Counted from the stretch's first letter, positions 8,150 to 17,077 are shown. The stretch is 64,000 bases of DNA from Sphingopyxis sp. BE259 (GCF_031457495.1 NZ_JAVDWM010000001.1:1104001-1168000); one strand, 5' to 3'. The notes: a model not told the origin generated them from the sequence alone. Numbers and translations are program-made.

Positions 8150-8157
8150 GAACCGGC

Positions 8158-8493
8158 TCAGTTCGCTGTGAAGTCACGGTCGAGTGTGATGTTCAGCATC
8201 GCGCGATCGATCTGTCGACGGACGAGCTCCGACGCCACAATCTCATAGTGCGAGAAAAAGGTCGCAGGATTATTTCCTAGCGCCTTGACGCTTGCACTGA
8301 ACAAGCCTTGCACAAAGGAGGGGCTGAGGCTGTAAACATGATCGGGAACGATTACCCGCACCTGCGCGCTCGCAGTATCGAGGTCATCAAGGCCAAATTC
8401 AGTTCGGGCGGCCAATCCGCGGACATGACCGCTTAGATTATGGACTTTCCCATTGCCGGTCAGTCGATCGAGATCAATCGTCTGCATCATCAT
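8158..8493 (-). CDS. STAS-like (DUF4325-type) small protein
   Basis: A 111-residue protein. The segment RVIVPDHVYSLSPSFVQGLF, followed by SASVKALGNNPATFFSHYEI, has the shape of the STAS-like DUF4325 domain: a strand, a conserved S-P-S-F turn, a helix and a loop with LG..F..HY. Such small STAS-like proteins are often paired with GHKL ATPases, as SpoIIAA is with SpoIIAB. The start is one of three consecutive ATGs (8493, 8490, 8487), inside the end of the ATPase gene (overlap up to 20 bp). Family membership is from pattern; no function is established for this pairing. Confidence 0.62.
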   Translation of the reverse strand: MMMQTIDLDRLTGNGKVHNLSGHVRGLAARTEFGLDDLDTASAQVRVIVPDHVYSLSPSFVQGLFSASVKALGNNPATFFSHYEIVASELVRRQIDRAMLNITLDRDFTAN

Positions 8494-9976
8494 TGCCTTC
8501 CGCTTCGTCGCGTTCAAGTGAGAGGTCGAGAGTGAAGGCGACCGTGACCAGCGTACCCGCAAAATACCGGGGCATATCGAAAACGATATCCCTATCCGGG
8601 GGTATGGCTGGATCGTTGGCCGCGTTGCACCACTGATATCTCGGCTTGGTTGAGTCGTCGCGACGCCCCTTAAGTATGGGTGGTTTGAGCCTAATGCAAG
8701 ATTTGCCTGACACAATCGTGACTCTCGCCTTAGCCATATTGGTGCCACCGCCCGCCAAATCATAAGCAAAATCGATTACATCTTGGAGTCCTGTACCGCC
8801 ACGACCGTCCGCATAGGCATCGGGATCGCCGGTGACTCGGTCCTGTAACGCTGCGACTGTCGCCAATGTTGCTTTGCTGATTCCTGACCCCCAATGCCCC
8901 GCGACATATTTGTCAACGAACGCCCTGACTTTCGGGTCGGCGTGCATCAGCGATTCCGCCATCGACTGGCCAACACTTAAAAAGGCGAGGAAACACTGAT
9001 GGGTTTTCTTGTCATCCGGGCCATCGCGTCGGGCCATGAACCCCATGACTGACCAGTCACCATCGTCCGAACCCGGCTGACTGTGGCGCTCGGCATTGCA
9101 AAGCACCTCGCCAACCATGGCGGAGATATTCTGCTTGCCGATATCGGAAAGTTCCCACCCTGAGCTGTCTTCGTCATGATCGAGTTCCGGGTCGCCCGTT
9201 GGCACCCCGACCCATTCGTCGAAGCTGCCGACAAGCTGATCGGCGATGCTTTCACGCTCCTGCCAATTGAGTTGTGCGCCTTCATCTCTCGTCGAAAATT
9301 TGGGACGGCGGCGCTGGATCGGATAGGCCCAAACATCGTTGTGATTGCGCACACCTTCGAGCTGAATACGAATATCCTCGTCGATTCCAGTCGCGCTTAC
9401 TACCTTTAGGATGGGTGCCGACATCCGCCCGCTGCGAATGACGGGACTCAACTGGTTCCAAAAATCGGCGAGGACAAGAAACGCGCCAGCGTCGAGGCAA
9501 TAATCATCGTCGAAATCGAGCCGGATTTCTATCTCATTGCATTCCGCTTCTGACAGCTTTGCGATCTGCTCCATTGTGCCGACCGGGTCCTCCAGAAAGT
9601 TGAATGATTTAAATGCCATGTGGAATGGCTTCTTGCGCAGCTTGCGGGCTCCAAAATTCTTCCAGCGCGTCTCGCGTTTCGGATCAAGGCCATCGAGGAG
9701 CCGCGAGTGCCGATGCTTAACGAGCAGCGCCGCCTTGTTCATCGGACGCCGGTTGGCGAGCAGCTGCTTCTTGAGCTTACGACTCTGGTCGCGCGCGTGG
9801 CGATCGGCTGCGCGCCGCTGCGAAGGATTCGCCGAGCGCCGTCCGTTTCGCCGACGGAGACGGCGGCGAAGGGCTGCGAGGTGTTGCCGGACGATAAATT
9901 CGTACCGGTCCTGCTCGTCAATAGTTTGAAGTCGGGCGCGCATACCGGGATCGCGCGGCCCAAATGGCAATCGCAT
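8474..9976 (-). CDS. GHKL-type ATPase protein, first gene of a three-gene operon
   Basis: A 500-residue protein. Residues 20-115 are very basic and predicted helical. Residues 118-215 (MAFKSFNFLEDPVGTMEQIA, then NEIEIRLDFDDDYCLDAGAF) look like a degenerate STAS-like fold. Residues 280-425 carry GHKL ATP-binding boxes: an N box with E290, N294 and H298 in VGEVLCNAERHSQ, a G1-like FLSVGQSM (332-339) and a G2 box GRGGTGL (391-397). No histidine-kinase phospho-acceptor domain is seen. The frame runs upstream to 10039, but the ATG at 9976 was chosen as the first in-frame ATG. With the STAS-like and membrane genes downstream this resembles a partner-switching cassette on a mobile element. Function unknown. 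Confidence 0.7.
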   Translation of the reverse strand: MRLPFGPRDPGMRARLQTIDEQDRYEFIVRQHLAALRRRLRRRNGRRSANPSQRRAADRHARDQSRKLKKQLLANRRPMNKAALLVKHRHSRLLDGLDPKRETRWKNFGARKLRKKPFHMAFKSFNFLEDPVGTMEQIAKLSEAECNEIEIRLDFDDDYCLDAGAFLVLADFWNQLSPVIRSGRMSAPILKVVSATGIDEDIRIQLEGVRNHNDVWAYPIQRRRPKFSTRDEGAQLNWQERESIADQLVGSFDEWVGVPTGDPELDHDEDSSGWELSDIGKQNISAMVGEVLCNAERHSQPGSDDGDWSVMGFMARRDGPDDKKTHQCFLAFLSVGQSMAESLMHADPKVRAFVDKYVAGHWGSGISKATLATVAALQDRVTGDPDAYADGRGGTGLQDVIDFAYDLAGGGTNMAKARVTIVSGKSCIRLKPPILKGRRDDSTKPRYQWCNAANDPAIPPDRDIVFDMPRYFAGTLVTVAFTLDLSLERDEAEGNDDADD

Positions 9977-10383
9977 TATATTTAGTCCGCCCCCCGAAAA
10001 TAGTGATCCGCAACCTAGTCGGCTCAGACGAGCGCGCAACGGCTTTCATCAACTGCCGCCCTGAGCGAAATGATCCATTTTGGCGTTTGTTACGCTCTCT
10101 TCGCTTTCAGCGATGACGCCCCTGGGATTCGAGTCGGTCGGGAAGATTGGGAAAATGCCACCCTTCACTGGTGCCAAGCATGGCATCGGTATGTGTTTTG
10201 GGACGGTATGAGAAAAAAATTCGCTACGTCACAATACGACAGTGAACGACAAGAGATGCCAACGCACGACAACGCCCTCAGCAGCTACGACGACGCCTCG
10301 AGGAGACAGTTGCGCTCCGCATCTCGATCAACAATTCTGCACCCAGGGGAGCCCAGCCACTGCCAGACGATGGGATATACGCC
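9977..10383. other. Gap upstream of alpA with no clear gene
   Basis: About 400 bp between the divergent ATPase operon and the AlpA-type gene. A plus-strand frame is open from 10070 to 10816, but its first part has no family resemblance and runs through the alpA gene in another frame. Promoters for both sides should lie here; none stands out. No repeat or RNA gene was seen. Confidence 0.4.
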
Positions 10384-10623
10384 ATGCAGAGTTCCGAAAA
10401 GATCATCCGCCTACGCACCGTCCTTGCCCGCACTGGATTGTCCCGGTCGACTATCTATCGCAAGATTGCCGAAGGCACTTTTCCGTCACAGGTCAAGATC
10501 AGCATGCACGGTGCGGGCTGGCACGAGTCCGCTATCAATCGCTGGATCGCCGATCCGCCCGCCTACCGCGCCGATAATGACAACGGCGACGCAAATGGCG
10601 GACGCGGCCATGCACGAGGGTGA
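10384..10623 (+). CDS. AlpA-family phage/element regulator
   Basis: A 79-residue protein whose first 60 residues, KIIRLRTVLARTGLSRSTIY, RKIAEGTFPSQVKIS and ESAINRWIADPP, are a clear AlpA/MerR-like winged helix-turn-helix. AlpA proteins act as excisionase-like or activator proteins for integrases of prophages and integrative elements. It lies 270 bp upstream of the serine recombinase gene and points the same way, so it is the likely control or directionality factor of this element. The tail after residue 62 is low-complexity and overlaps the next small frame. Confidence 0.82.
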   Translation: MQSSEKIIRLRTVLARTGLSRSTIYRKIAEGTFPSQVKISMHGAGWHESAINRWIADPPAYRADNDNGDANGGRGHARG

Positions 10624-10816
10624 CGCGCGGCCCGAACCGGGCTGCATCGCGGCAAATGACAACGAGCGTATCTTGCGCGCGGCGCAGGTCGACACAGCGC
10701 TGACCCGCATCGCACGGGCCATTGGGCGGCACATCGCCCGCGAACATATCCGAACGCGCAATGCGGCGAACGACAACGACCCGTTGGAAAAAAATGCGTG
10801 GCCGCCCGAGCGTTGA
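10577..10816 (+). CDS. Small hypothetical protein between alpA and recombinase
   Basis: A 79-residue frame from an ATG inside the end of alpA, ending 76 bp before the recombinase. The product (IAANDNERILRAAQVDTALT, later REHIRTRNAANDNDP) has a helical, arginine-rich middle; two AANDN motifs recur, as is common in short sphingomonad element proteins. I do not recognise a family. The context, overlapping alpA and preceding the recombinase, favours a real accessory gene of the element. Confidence 0.45.
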   Translation: MTTATQMADAAMHEGDARPEPGCIAANDNERILRAAQVDTALTRIARAIGRHIAREHIRTRNAANDNDPLEKNAWPPER

Positions 10817-10892
10817 CCCTAAGGTCATCGCGCGCGACACTGTCTAAACCGGCTGGGCGGACGTTTGTCCCGCCATTGCGAAGGAAGATGTA

Positions 10893-12527
10893 ATGATCCG
10901 CGCTGCGCTGTACGCCCGCTATTCCTCCGACCAGCAGAATGCCGCGTCCATCGGCGATCAGCTCACCCTCTGCCGCGAGCGCGCGGCGCGCGAGGGCTGG
11001 GAGGTTGCCGCGACCTATCAGGACGCGGCAATCACCGGCGCCAGCCTGATCCTGCGGCCTGGGGTCCAACGGATGATTGCCGACGCACAGGCGGGCAAGT
11101 TCGATATCGTAATTGCGGAAGCGCTCGATCGCGTGTCACGCGATCAGGCCGATGTCGCGACGCTGTTCAAGCATCTCCAGTTTGCGCGCGTCCCGCTCGT
11201 CACGCTCGCCGAGGGCGAAATCTCCGAGCTGCATGTCGGGCTCAAGGGGACGATGAACGCGCTGTTCCTCAAAGATCTCGCCAAGAAGACTCATCGCGGT
11301 CTGCGCGGGCGGGTCGAGAAGGGCTTTTCGGCGGGCTCTGTGGGCTATGGCTACCGGATGGTCCGACGACTGAGCAGCGAAGGTGAATTGGTACGCGGCG
11401 AGCGCGAGATCGACCCGGCGCAGGCGCCGATCGTCCAGCGCATCTTTCGCGAGTTTGCCGCGGGAAAAAGCCCGCTTGCGATTGCGCGCGATCTCAATGC
11501 CGACGGCGTTGCCGGACCTGCGGGAAAAGCGTGGCGCGACACCAGCATTCGTGGCGACGTCCGTCGCGGAACCGGCATCCTCAACAATGAGATGTACGTC
11601 GGGGTCCGCGTCTGGAACCATAAGCACAGCGTGAAAGATCCCAGCACTGGCAAGGAAGTCATGCGCCTCAATCCTGAGTCCGAGTGGATCCGCAATGCGG
11701 TGCCGGAACTGCGCATCATCAGCGACGAGCTATGGTCTGCGGTGAAGCGTCAGCAGGAAATCGTTGCCGACCGATATGTCGGCATCAAGCAAGCTGCACA
11801 GGCCCGTTCGCTGCATCAGGCGCGGCGGCCCGCCTATCTGCTGTCCGGCTTGCTCGAATGCGGCGTTTGCGGCGGGACATATGCCGTTGTCGTCGGAGAG
11901 CGTTATGGCTGTGTAGGTCGCTATCGCAGCCATTCCTGCACGAACGGTCGCACAATACGGCGTGCGGAGTTGGAACGCCGGGCGCTGGCCGGTATCGCCG
12001 ATCGTCTTGTGTCGGCGGACAAGATCGACGCAGCGGTGGCTGCCTATGTGGCGCATATCAATGGCGAGAACCGCGAGCGTCGCGTTCAGGCCGATGCCGA
12101 CGTCCGTGCGCTGGCAAAGGTCGACCGGGCGCTCGCGGGCATCATGGCGGCGATTGAGGATGGTCTCTACCAGCCCAGCATGAAAGCCCGCATGGCTGAA
12201 CTCGAACGCGAAAAGCAAGAGATCGCCGCACGGCTAGCCGACACGCCGCAGCATATTCCCGACATTCATCCGGGCGTTGCTGAAATCTACAAGGCCAAGG
12301 TCGCGCGGCTCGCCGAAACGCTTGCAGACCCGGAAACTCAGCTTGATGCTTCCAGCGAGATTCGCTCGCTCGTGGGCAAGATCGTTCTACATCCCGGCGC
12401 CAAGCGTGGGGAGGTTCATGCCAACCTCCACGGGTCCTTGATGGGCATTCTTGACTTTGTGAACGACAACCAGCAACCCAACGCCAACAGAGTTATAACG
12501 TCAGTGGCCTCGGGTTCGCCGGGATGA
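10893..12527 (+). CDS. Large serine recombinase (integrase of the element)
   Basis: A 544-residue member of the large serine recombinases. The catalytic resolvase domain is at the N-terminus (AALYARYSSDQQNAASIGDQ, with the nucleophile probably S11 or S12, and later ALDRVSRD). A recombinase domain follows (RIFREFAAGKSPLAIARDLN), then a zinc-ribbon (LLECGVCGGTY, later HSCTNG) and a C-terminal coiled-coil region. Such enzymes integrate and excise elements between attP and attB without needing a tRNA site. A good AAGGAAG ribosome site precedes the ATG. The gene ends 25 bp from a chromosomal gene, so it lies at the right edge of the element. The att core was not identified. Confidence 0.9.
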   Translation: MIRAALYARYSSDQQNAASIGDQLTLCRERAAREGWEVAATYQDAAITGASLILRPGVQRMIADAQAGKFDIVIAEALDRVSRDQADVATLFKHLQFARVPLVTLAEGEISELHVGLKGTMNALFLKDLAKKTHRGLRGRVEKGFSAGSVGYGYRMVRRLSSEGELVRGEREIDPAQAPIVQRIFREFAAGKSPLAIARDLNADGVAGPAGKAWRDTSIRGDVRRGTGILNNEMYVGVRVWNHKHSVKDPSTGKEVMRLNPESEWIRNAVPELRIISDELWSAVKRQQEIVADRYVGIKQAAQARSLHQARRPAYLLSGLLECGVCGGTYAVVVGERYGCVGRYRSHSCTNGRTIRRAELERRALAGIADRLVSADKIDAAVAAYVAHINGENRERRVQADADVRALAKVDRALAGIMAAIEDGLYQPSMKARMAELEREKQEIAARLADTPQHIPDIHPGVAEIYKAKVARLAETLADPETQLDASSEIRSLVGKIVLHPGAKRGEVHANLHGSLMGILDFVNDNQQPNANRVITSVASGSPG

Positions 12528-12552
12528 TGAATTGGTAGGTTTGGCTAGTGGG

Positions 12553-13971
12553 CTATCTCCCCTTGATCCCTGCCGCTTCCTCCAACTCGACCAGCGCATC
12601 CTCGAGATAGTCGATCAGCCGCTGGACATGCGGCACGCTGCGGCGGCAGGCCGTGATACCGAAATCGATATTCTTGTTGTTCGACACCTGGGTGATATTC
12701 ATCGCCATGCCATCGACCGGGATGCTCGCGGGATACATGCCGTCGAGCCGGGCACCGTTCCAGTATAGCTGTTCGCGCGGGCCGGGGACGTTCGAGATGG
12801 TGACGCTGTACGCGGGGAATTTGTCGGCAGTGCGCGTCAGCGCGGTCAGCATCTGCGGCATTTGGGTGATCGCGGTATAGATCTGGATCTGCTGCGCGGT
12901 CATCTCACGCAGCTGCGCTTTCGCGGCGTTCATCGACGCCTGGATCGTCCGCATCCGCTCCGCCGGATCATCGATATGCGTCGCCAGATTGGCGGTGACC
13001 GCGGCGACCGAGTTGCCCGAATCGATGTCGTCCTTGGCGCGGATCGAAACCGGCGCCATGGCTTTCAGCGGCTTGTCGGGCAGCTCGTTCAGCGATTGCA
13101 GATATTTGCGCATCGCCCCCGAACACATGGCCAGCACCGCGTCGTTGATCGTCCCGTCATACGCCTTGCCCATCGCGCGCACGCGTTCCAATGACCAGCT
13201 TTGCGCCACGAAGCGGCGCGCCCCGGTGATGTTGCGGTTGAAACTGGTGCGCGGCAACCCGCCCCACGGCGTCGCGAGGTCGCCGCCGCCCAGCCCGAAC
13301 ATCGCCGCGGCATATTGGTTGAGCGCCTTGGTCACCCCGACGCTGTTGCCCCACTGCTCCTTCAGGAAAGCACCGATCGCCTTCAGGTCGGTGATGCTGG
13401 GGGTCGGCGCCTTTTTGGCGGTCGGGAATTTGCGCTTATAGGCTTCATAGACCTCGACCGACATCGGCGATGCGGTGGGTTTGTAATTCTTGTCGTTGCT
13501 CAGCATCGCGTTGGTGAAATGCATCGAGCTGGCGCCGTCCATGAAAGCATGGTGGATCTTGAAATAGGTCGCGATCTGGCGATTGGGCAGGCCCGAAATC
13601 AGGGTGATTTCCCACATCGGACGGGTGCGATCGAGCAGGGTGCCGTGAAGCCGCGATGCGAGTTCGAACATCTCGCGGTAGCGGCCCGGTTTGGGCAGCG
13701 CGGCGGCGCGGACATGGTAATGCATGTCGATGTCCTTGTCGGGGACAAGACGGATCGGGCCATATTGGCCGAGCGGGGTCAGCTTGAGCACTTCGCTGAA
13801 CGGACGGCGCAGTCCTTCCTGCTGGCGCAGCAGCGCGAGCATCTCGTTCAGCCACTCGGTTTCGTCCACCTTGTCGGGCAGGGTGTACAGGTTGACCCCG
13901 CCGACATGCATCGGCGTCTCGCGCGTTTCGGCGACGAGGAACATCGCGTCAGTCACCGGCATCAGCCGCAT
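12553..13971 (-). CDS. Wax ester synthase/diacylglycerol acyltransferase (WS/DGAT family)
   Basis: A 472-residue protein beginning MRLMPVTDAMFLVAETRETP, the usual opening of the WS/DGAT family, with the active-site HHxxxDG as HHAFMDG at 140-146 and later ANLATHIDDPAERM. The family transfers acyl-CoA to long-chain alcohols or diacylglycerol, at the inner face of the membrane, making storage lipid. The frame allows an ATG 30 bp upstream, but the ATG at 13971 has an ideal GGGGGAGAG box 7 bp before it. The 3' end borders the integrated element, so its last codons may have been rebuilt by integration. Physiological substrate cannot be told. Confidence 0.88.
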   Translation of the reverse strand: MRLMPVTDAMFLVAETRETPMHVGGVNLYTLPDKVDETEWLNEMLALLRQQEGLRRPFSEVLKLTPLGQYGPIRLVPDKDIDMHYHVRAAALPKPGRYREMFELASRLHGTLLDRTRPMWEITLISGLPNRQIATYFKIHHAFMDGASSMHFTNAMLSNDKNYKPTASPMSVEVYEAYKRKFPTAKKAPTPSITDLKAIGAFLKEQWGNSVGVTKALNQYAAAMFGLGGGDLATPWGGLPRTSFNRNITGARRFVAQSWSLERVRAMGKAYDGTINDAVLAMCSGAMRKYLQSLNELPDKPLKAMAPVSIRAKDDIDSGNSVAAVTANLATHIDDPAERMRTIQASMNAAKAQLREMTAQQIQIYTAITQMPQMLTALTRTADKFPAYSVTISNVPGPREQLYWNGARLDGMYPASIPVDGMAMNITQVSNNKNIDFGITACRRSVPHVQRLIDYLEDALVELEEAAGIKGR

Positions 13972-14064
13972 GGCAGCTCTCCCCCACTGATTGTGCTGCA
14001 TCTTTTGATGTGCAGCATGGCAGGGGCGAGGGGGGAGTCAAGCGCACCGGACGTTTTGCAAACC

Positions 14065-14140
14065 GTCATCCCGGCAAAGGCCGGGATCTCACCCTGGCAT
14101 CATGACGCAGCGGCGAGATTCCGGCTTTCGCCGGAATGAC
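14065..14140. repeat. Dispersed palindromic repeat, GTCATCCCGG type
   Basis: Two outward arms, each able to form its own hairpin (CCGGcaaaggCCGG and CCGGctttcgCCGG), and a GTCAT...ATGAC frame. The same architecture recurs at 16581, 28758, 33696, 47938 and 51194. This copy lies between the WS/DGAT gene start and tdk. Confidence 0.7.
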
Positions 14141-14188
14141 GACGAGGGGGCGATTGCCTCCCCCAAGTTGAGCAGTTATCGCACCCCC

Positions 14189-14788
14189 ATGGCCAAGCTC
14201 TATTTCTACTACGCCAGCATGAACGCCGGGAAATCGACGACGCTGCTCCAAGCGGATTTCAACTATCGCGAGCGCGGTATGGAAACGATGCTGTGGACCG
14301 CGGCGCTCGACGATCGTTACGGCCAAGGGCAGGTGACCAGCCGCATCGGATTGATGGCCGAGGCGCATAAATTCGATCCCGACAGCGATCTGTGGGCGGC
14401 CGCAACCGCGGAAAGTGCCGAACGGCCGCTTGCCTGTGTGCTGGTCGACGAGGCGCAGTTCCTGTCCAAGAACCAGGTGTTCCAGCTGGCGCGGCTGGCC
14501 GATGAGGAGGGGATTCCGGTGCTTTGCTATGGCCTCCGCACCGATTTTTCGGCCGAGCTGTTCCCCGGATCGGCAGCGTTGCTCGGCATCGCCGATGCGC
14601 TCGTCGAATTGAAGGCGGTGTGTGAATGCGGGCGCAAGGCAACCATGAACCTGCGCGTCGATGAACAGGGCCGCGCAGTCGTCGAGGGGGCGCAGACCGA
14701 GATTGGCGGCAATGATCGCTACGTCGCGATGTGCCGACGGCATTTCATGGCGAAACGGCGAGATGCGGCGGCGTTGACCGATGCTTGA
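14189..14788 (+). CDS. tdk: Thymidine kinase
   Basis: A 199-residue cytosolic enzyme that phosphorylates thymidine to dTMP in the salvage pathway. The P-loop is at residues 9-17 (ASMNAGKST); [15 protein letters not shown] carries the Walker B and catalytic glutamate; [14 protein letters not shown] is the lasso-region signature; zinc-type cysteines appear in VCECGRKA. Length is typical of type II thymidine kinases. The frame is open upstream through a repeat to 14102, but the ATG at 14189 starts the conserved part. It overlaps the following GNAT gene by 8 bp. Confidence 0.95.
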   Translation: MAKLYFYYASMNAGKSTTLLQADFNYRERGMETMLWTAALDDRYGQGQVTSRIGLMAEAHKFDPDSDLWAAATAESAERPLACVLVDEAQFLSKNQVFQLARLADEEGIPVLCYGLRTDFSAELFPGSAALLGIADALVELKAVCECGRKATMNLRVDEQGRAVVEGAQTEIGGNDRYVAMCRRHFMAKRRDAAALTDA

Positions 14789-15323
14789 CCGGCTTTATGT
14801 CGATCTCGCCGATGGCGACCTCAAACTCGTCAAGCTGGTCGAAGCGCATCGGGCGGCGTTGCGCGATGTCTGCGCGGCCGACGCCGACATCTGGGCAATC
14901 TATTCGTCGAGCTTTGGCCCCGATCATTTCGACCAGAGCTTTGACGAGTTGATCGGTAGGACGGGCCGCATGCCTTATGCGGTCTTCGACGGCGACACGC
15001 TGGTTGGCATGACCGCCTGGCTACGCCCCGACGTCTCGGCGCAGACGGTCGAGATCGGCAATAGTTACATCCATCCCGATGCGCGCGGCACCGGGTTCAA
15101 CCGGCGTTTGAAAAATCTGATGCTGGACCATGCGTTTGCCGTCGGCATCCGCCGTATCGAATTCCGCATCGACGAACGTAATGCGCGCAGCCAGGCGGCG
15201 GTCGCCAAGCTGGGCGCGGTCAAGGAGGGCGTGCTGCGCGCCGAGCGGGTGACCTGGACCGGATATGTCCGGAGTACCGGGTTATTTGGTCTGCTTGCCG
15301 ACGAGTGGGCCGCCCGTCCATAA
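14781..15323 (+). CDS. GNAT-family N-acetyltransferase (RimJ/RimL-like)
   Basis: A 180-residue protein of the RimJ/RimL type. The acetyl-CoA site is seen in [19 protein letters not shown], followed by [20 protein letters not shown] and [11 protein letters not shown], the standard ending of this subfamily. RimJ/RimL enzymes acetylate protein N-termini, but many paralogues act on small molecules, so the substrate is open. The start overlaps the tdk stop by 8 bp, indicating co-expression. Confidence 0.85.
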   Translation: MLDRLYVDLADGDLKLVKLVEAHRAALRDVCAADADIWAIYSSSFGPDHFDQSFDELIGRTGRMPYAVFDGDTLVGMTAWLRPDVSAQTVEIGNSYIHPDARGTGFNRRLKNLMLDHAFAVGIRRIEFRIDERNARSQAAVAKLGAVKEGVLRAERVTWTGYVRSTGLFGLLADEWAARP

Positions 15324-15332
15324 CCAGCGCCG

Positions 15333-15617
15333 ATGGGTGTGATATGGCTATTTATGGGACTGACGTGGCTGGCGTGTATGGCGGTGACGCTGGTGTTCGC
15401 TTTGCTGATCGACCGTTTTGCGATGCGGCGCCGGTGGGGGCATACGCCGCGCGCCTTGTGGCTGTCGTTGTTGGCGGGCCATGCGGCGAACCTGTTGCTG
15501 TTCTGGAGCTCGTTCACCATCGATCCGCACCGCTGGCTGCTCTATGGCGGCACGCTCGCCATGACGGCGCTGTTGCTGTGGCCGTTCGCGCGGCGCCGCG
15601 CGCGCACCGCAATTTGA
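15333..15617 (+). CDS. Small three-span membrane protein
   Basis: A 94-residue, very hydrophobic protein with three membrane spans at about residues 3-25, 43-62 and 70-85, separated by basic loops (DRFAMRRRW, ARRRARTAI at the end). It follows the GNAT gene by 9 bp. I do not recognise a family; by the positive-inside rule the C-terminus should be cytoplasmic. Confidence 0.6.
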   Translation: MGVIWLFMGLTWLACMAVTLVFALLIDRFAMRRRWGHTPRALWLSLLAGHAANLLLFWSSFTIDPHRWLLYGGTLAMTALLLWPFARRRARTAI

Positions 15618-15668
15618 TGCGCGGCTGGTCAGCATGAGTTCAGACGCGGCCCCTTAAAGGCGATCGCC

Positions 15669-16088
15669 ATGAAAATGAATCTCGCTCTCTCCCTGGCCGC
15701 CGCTTTGCTTCCCCTTTCTGCGGCGGCGGCCAACGAGCCTGCCGCAAAAACCGTCGATGCGCCGCGCGCGCCTGGCGTCGAGGCGAGCATCGTCTTTCCC
15801 AGCAACAGCTCGATCCGCGATTGGCACGCCGATCGCGACCGTGGCATCTGGATTCAGGATCGCCGCGGCAATTGGTATTATGGTGTTTTCGCGGGATATT
15901 GCCGCGATGCCGGTTTTGCTCAGGCGATCGGCGTCGAAACGCGCGGAGCGGGGCGGCTCGATCGTTTTTCTACCATCGTGGTGCGCGGCGAACGCTGTCC
16001 GCTGTCGTCGTTTACGACGTCCGACGGGCCGCCGTCACGGCGCGACAGGTCAAAGGACATCATGGGCGACAAACCCGGCGCAAATTGA
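15669..16088 (+). CDS. Secreted DUF6491-like protein
   Basis: A 139-residue protein with a clear signal peptide (MKMNLALSLAAALLPLSAAA, cleavage near ANE). The mature part has SSIRDWHADRDRGIWIQDRR, GNWYYGVFAGYC and RFSTIVVRGERCPLSSF; two cysteines probably form a disulphide. This matches the DUF6491 pattern of small periplasmic proteins in sphingomonads and caulobacters; function unknown. It lies 32 bp before truB, but the base run between them includes no clear signal. Confidence 0.75.
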   Translation: MKMNLALSLAAALLPLSAAAANEPAAKTVDAPRAPGVEASIVFPSNSSIRDWHADRDRGIWIQDRRGNWYYGVFAGYCRDAGFAQAIGVETRGAGRLDRFSTIVVRGERCPLSSFTTSDGPPSRRDRSKDIMGDKPGAN

Positions 16089-16120
16089 CAGTGGCCCTGC
16101 GGTGGTCCTAGCGCGGCGGG

Positions 16121-17077
16121 ATGAACGGCTGGATTATCCTCGACAAACCTTTGGGACTTGGATCGACGCAAGCGGTCGGCGCGGTGAAGCGCGTGTGCCG
16201 CGAGGCGGGGCTGGGCAAGGTCAAGGTCGGCCATGGCGGGACGCTCGACCCGCTGGCGTCGGGGGTGCTGCCGATCGCGCTGGGCGAGGCGACGAAGCTA
16301 TGCGGGCGGATGCTCGATGCGAGCAAGATCTATGCGTTTACGATCGCGTTCGGGACCGAGACCGACGGGCTGGATGCCGAGGGTGAGGTTGTCGCGACCT
16401 GCGATGTGCGGCCGACGCTGGCGGAGGTTGCGGCGGTGTTGCCGCGTTTCACCGGTGCGATTGAGCAAGTGCCGCCTGCTTACTCCGCGATCAAGATTGA
16501 TGGCCAGCGGGCTTATGATCTGGCGCGCAAGGGTGAGGCGGTCGAGATGAAGGCGCGGAGTGTCACGATACACTCTCTTCGTCATGCCGGACTTGATCCG
16601 GCATCCACTGCAGCGCCGGCGGAATGGACCCCGGATCAAGTCCGGGGTGACGAGGATGGAGAGGAGCGGCTCGACTCGGTCACCCTCATCGCCCATGTCT
16701 CCAAGGGCACCTATATCCGCTCGCTCGCGCGCGATATCGCGCATGCCGTCGGCACCGTCGGCCATGTCACGATGCTGCGCCGTACGAAGGCCGGGCCGTT
16801 CGATCTGGAACAGGCGATTTCGCTGGACAAACTCAACGCATTCGGCCAAGGCGCCGCGCAATCAGAAGTCATTCTGCCGCTCGAGGCAGGGCTGGTCGAC
16901 ATCCCGGCTCTGAACCTTTCCCCGGAAGCGGCAGGGGCGATCCGTCAGGGTCGTGTCTGGACCGGGGTAGCTACGGACGACGGGCTCTATTGGGGACGGG
17001 ACGATGACAATCGTCCGATCGCCCTGATCGAGGCTTTGGCGGGAACGCTGAAGGTCGTGCGCGGCTTCAATCTTTAA
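16121..17077 (+). CDS. truB: tRNA pseudouridine(55) synthase, with an in-frame repeat insertion
   Basis: A 318-residue TruB, which makes pseudouridine 55 in the T loop of tRNAs. The catalytic aspartate is D43 in [36 protein letters not shown] (121-136) and [16 protein letters not shown] are also diagnostic. Residues about 154-179 ([20 protein letters not shown] and onward) are not TruB sequence but the translation of a dispersed palindromic repeat sitting between two conserved strands. The frame is kept and all catalytic blocks remain, so the enzyme is probably active with an extra surface loop. It precedes rpsO by 26 bp, the usual alphaproteobacterial order truB-rpsO-pnp. Confidence 0.95.
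   Translation: MNGWIILDKPLGLGSTQAVGAVKRVCREAGLGKVKVGHGGTLDPLASGVLPIALGEATKLCGRMLDASKIYAFTIAFGTETDGLDAEGEVVATCDVRPTLAEVAAVLPRFTGAIEQVPPAYSAIKIDGQRAYDLARKGEAVEMKARSVTIHSLRHAGLDPASTAAPAEWTPDQVRGDEDGEERLDSVTLIAHVSKGTYIRSLARDIAHAVGTVGHVTMLRRTKAGPFDLEQAISLDKLNAFGQGAAQSEVILPLEAGLVDIPALNLSPEAAGAIRQGRVWTGVATDDGLYWGRDDDNRPIALIEALAGTLKVVRGFNL
16581..16652. repeat. Palindromic repeat inserted inside truB
   Basis: Starts GTCATGCCGGACTTGATCCG and ends with a mirror GTCCGGGGTGAC. The arms form the hairpins CCGGacttgatCCGG and CCCCGGatcaagtCCGGGG. It is 72 bp, a multiple of three, and contains no stop in the truB frame. It is closely similar to the copy at 28758-28829. Confidence 0.85.

Larger units (their letters stand above)
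1..12552. mobile_element. Right part of an integrated mobilizable element
   Basis: The block from the window start to the end of the recombinase holds a relaxase, an oriT, traC/traD, a ParB-like protein, an AlpA regulator, a large serine recombinase and cargo of mixed base composition, and no recognisable core gene. From 12553 on all genes are ordinary chromosomal ones. This fits an integrative mobilizable or conjugative element whose left end is outside the window. The right boundary is placed between the recombinase stop (12527) and the stop of the wax-ester synthase gene (12553), and is inferred from gene content only. Confidence 0.75.

Noticed and set aside
10070..10576. Open frame upstream of alpA
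   Set aside because: No ribosome site or known motif, and it passes through alpA in another frame; only the part from 10577 was kept.
12500..12560. Attempt to name the att core of the serine recombinase
   Set aside because: The left end is outside the window, so no duplicated core can be seen.
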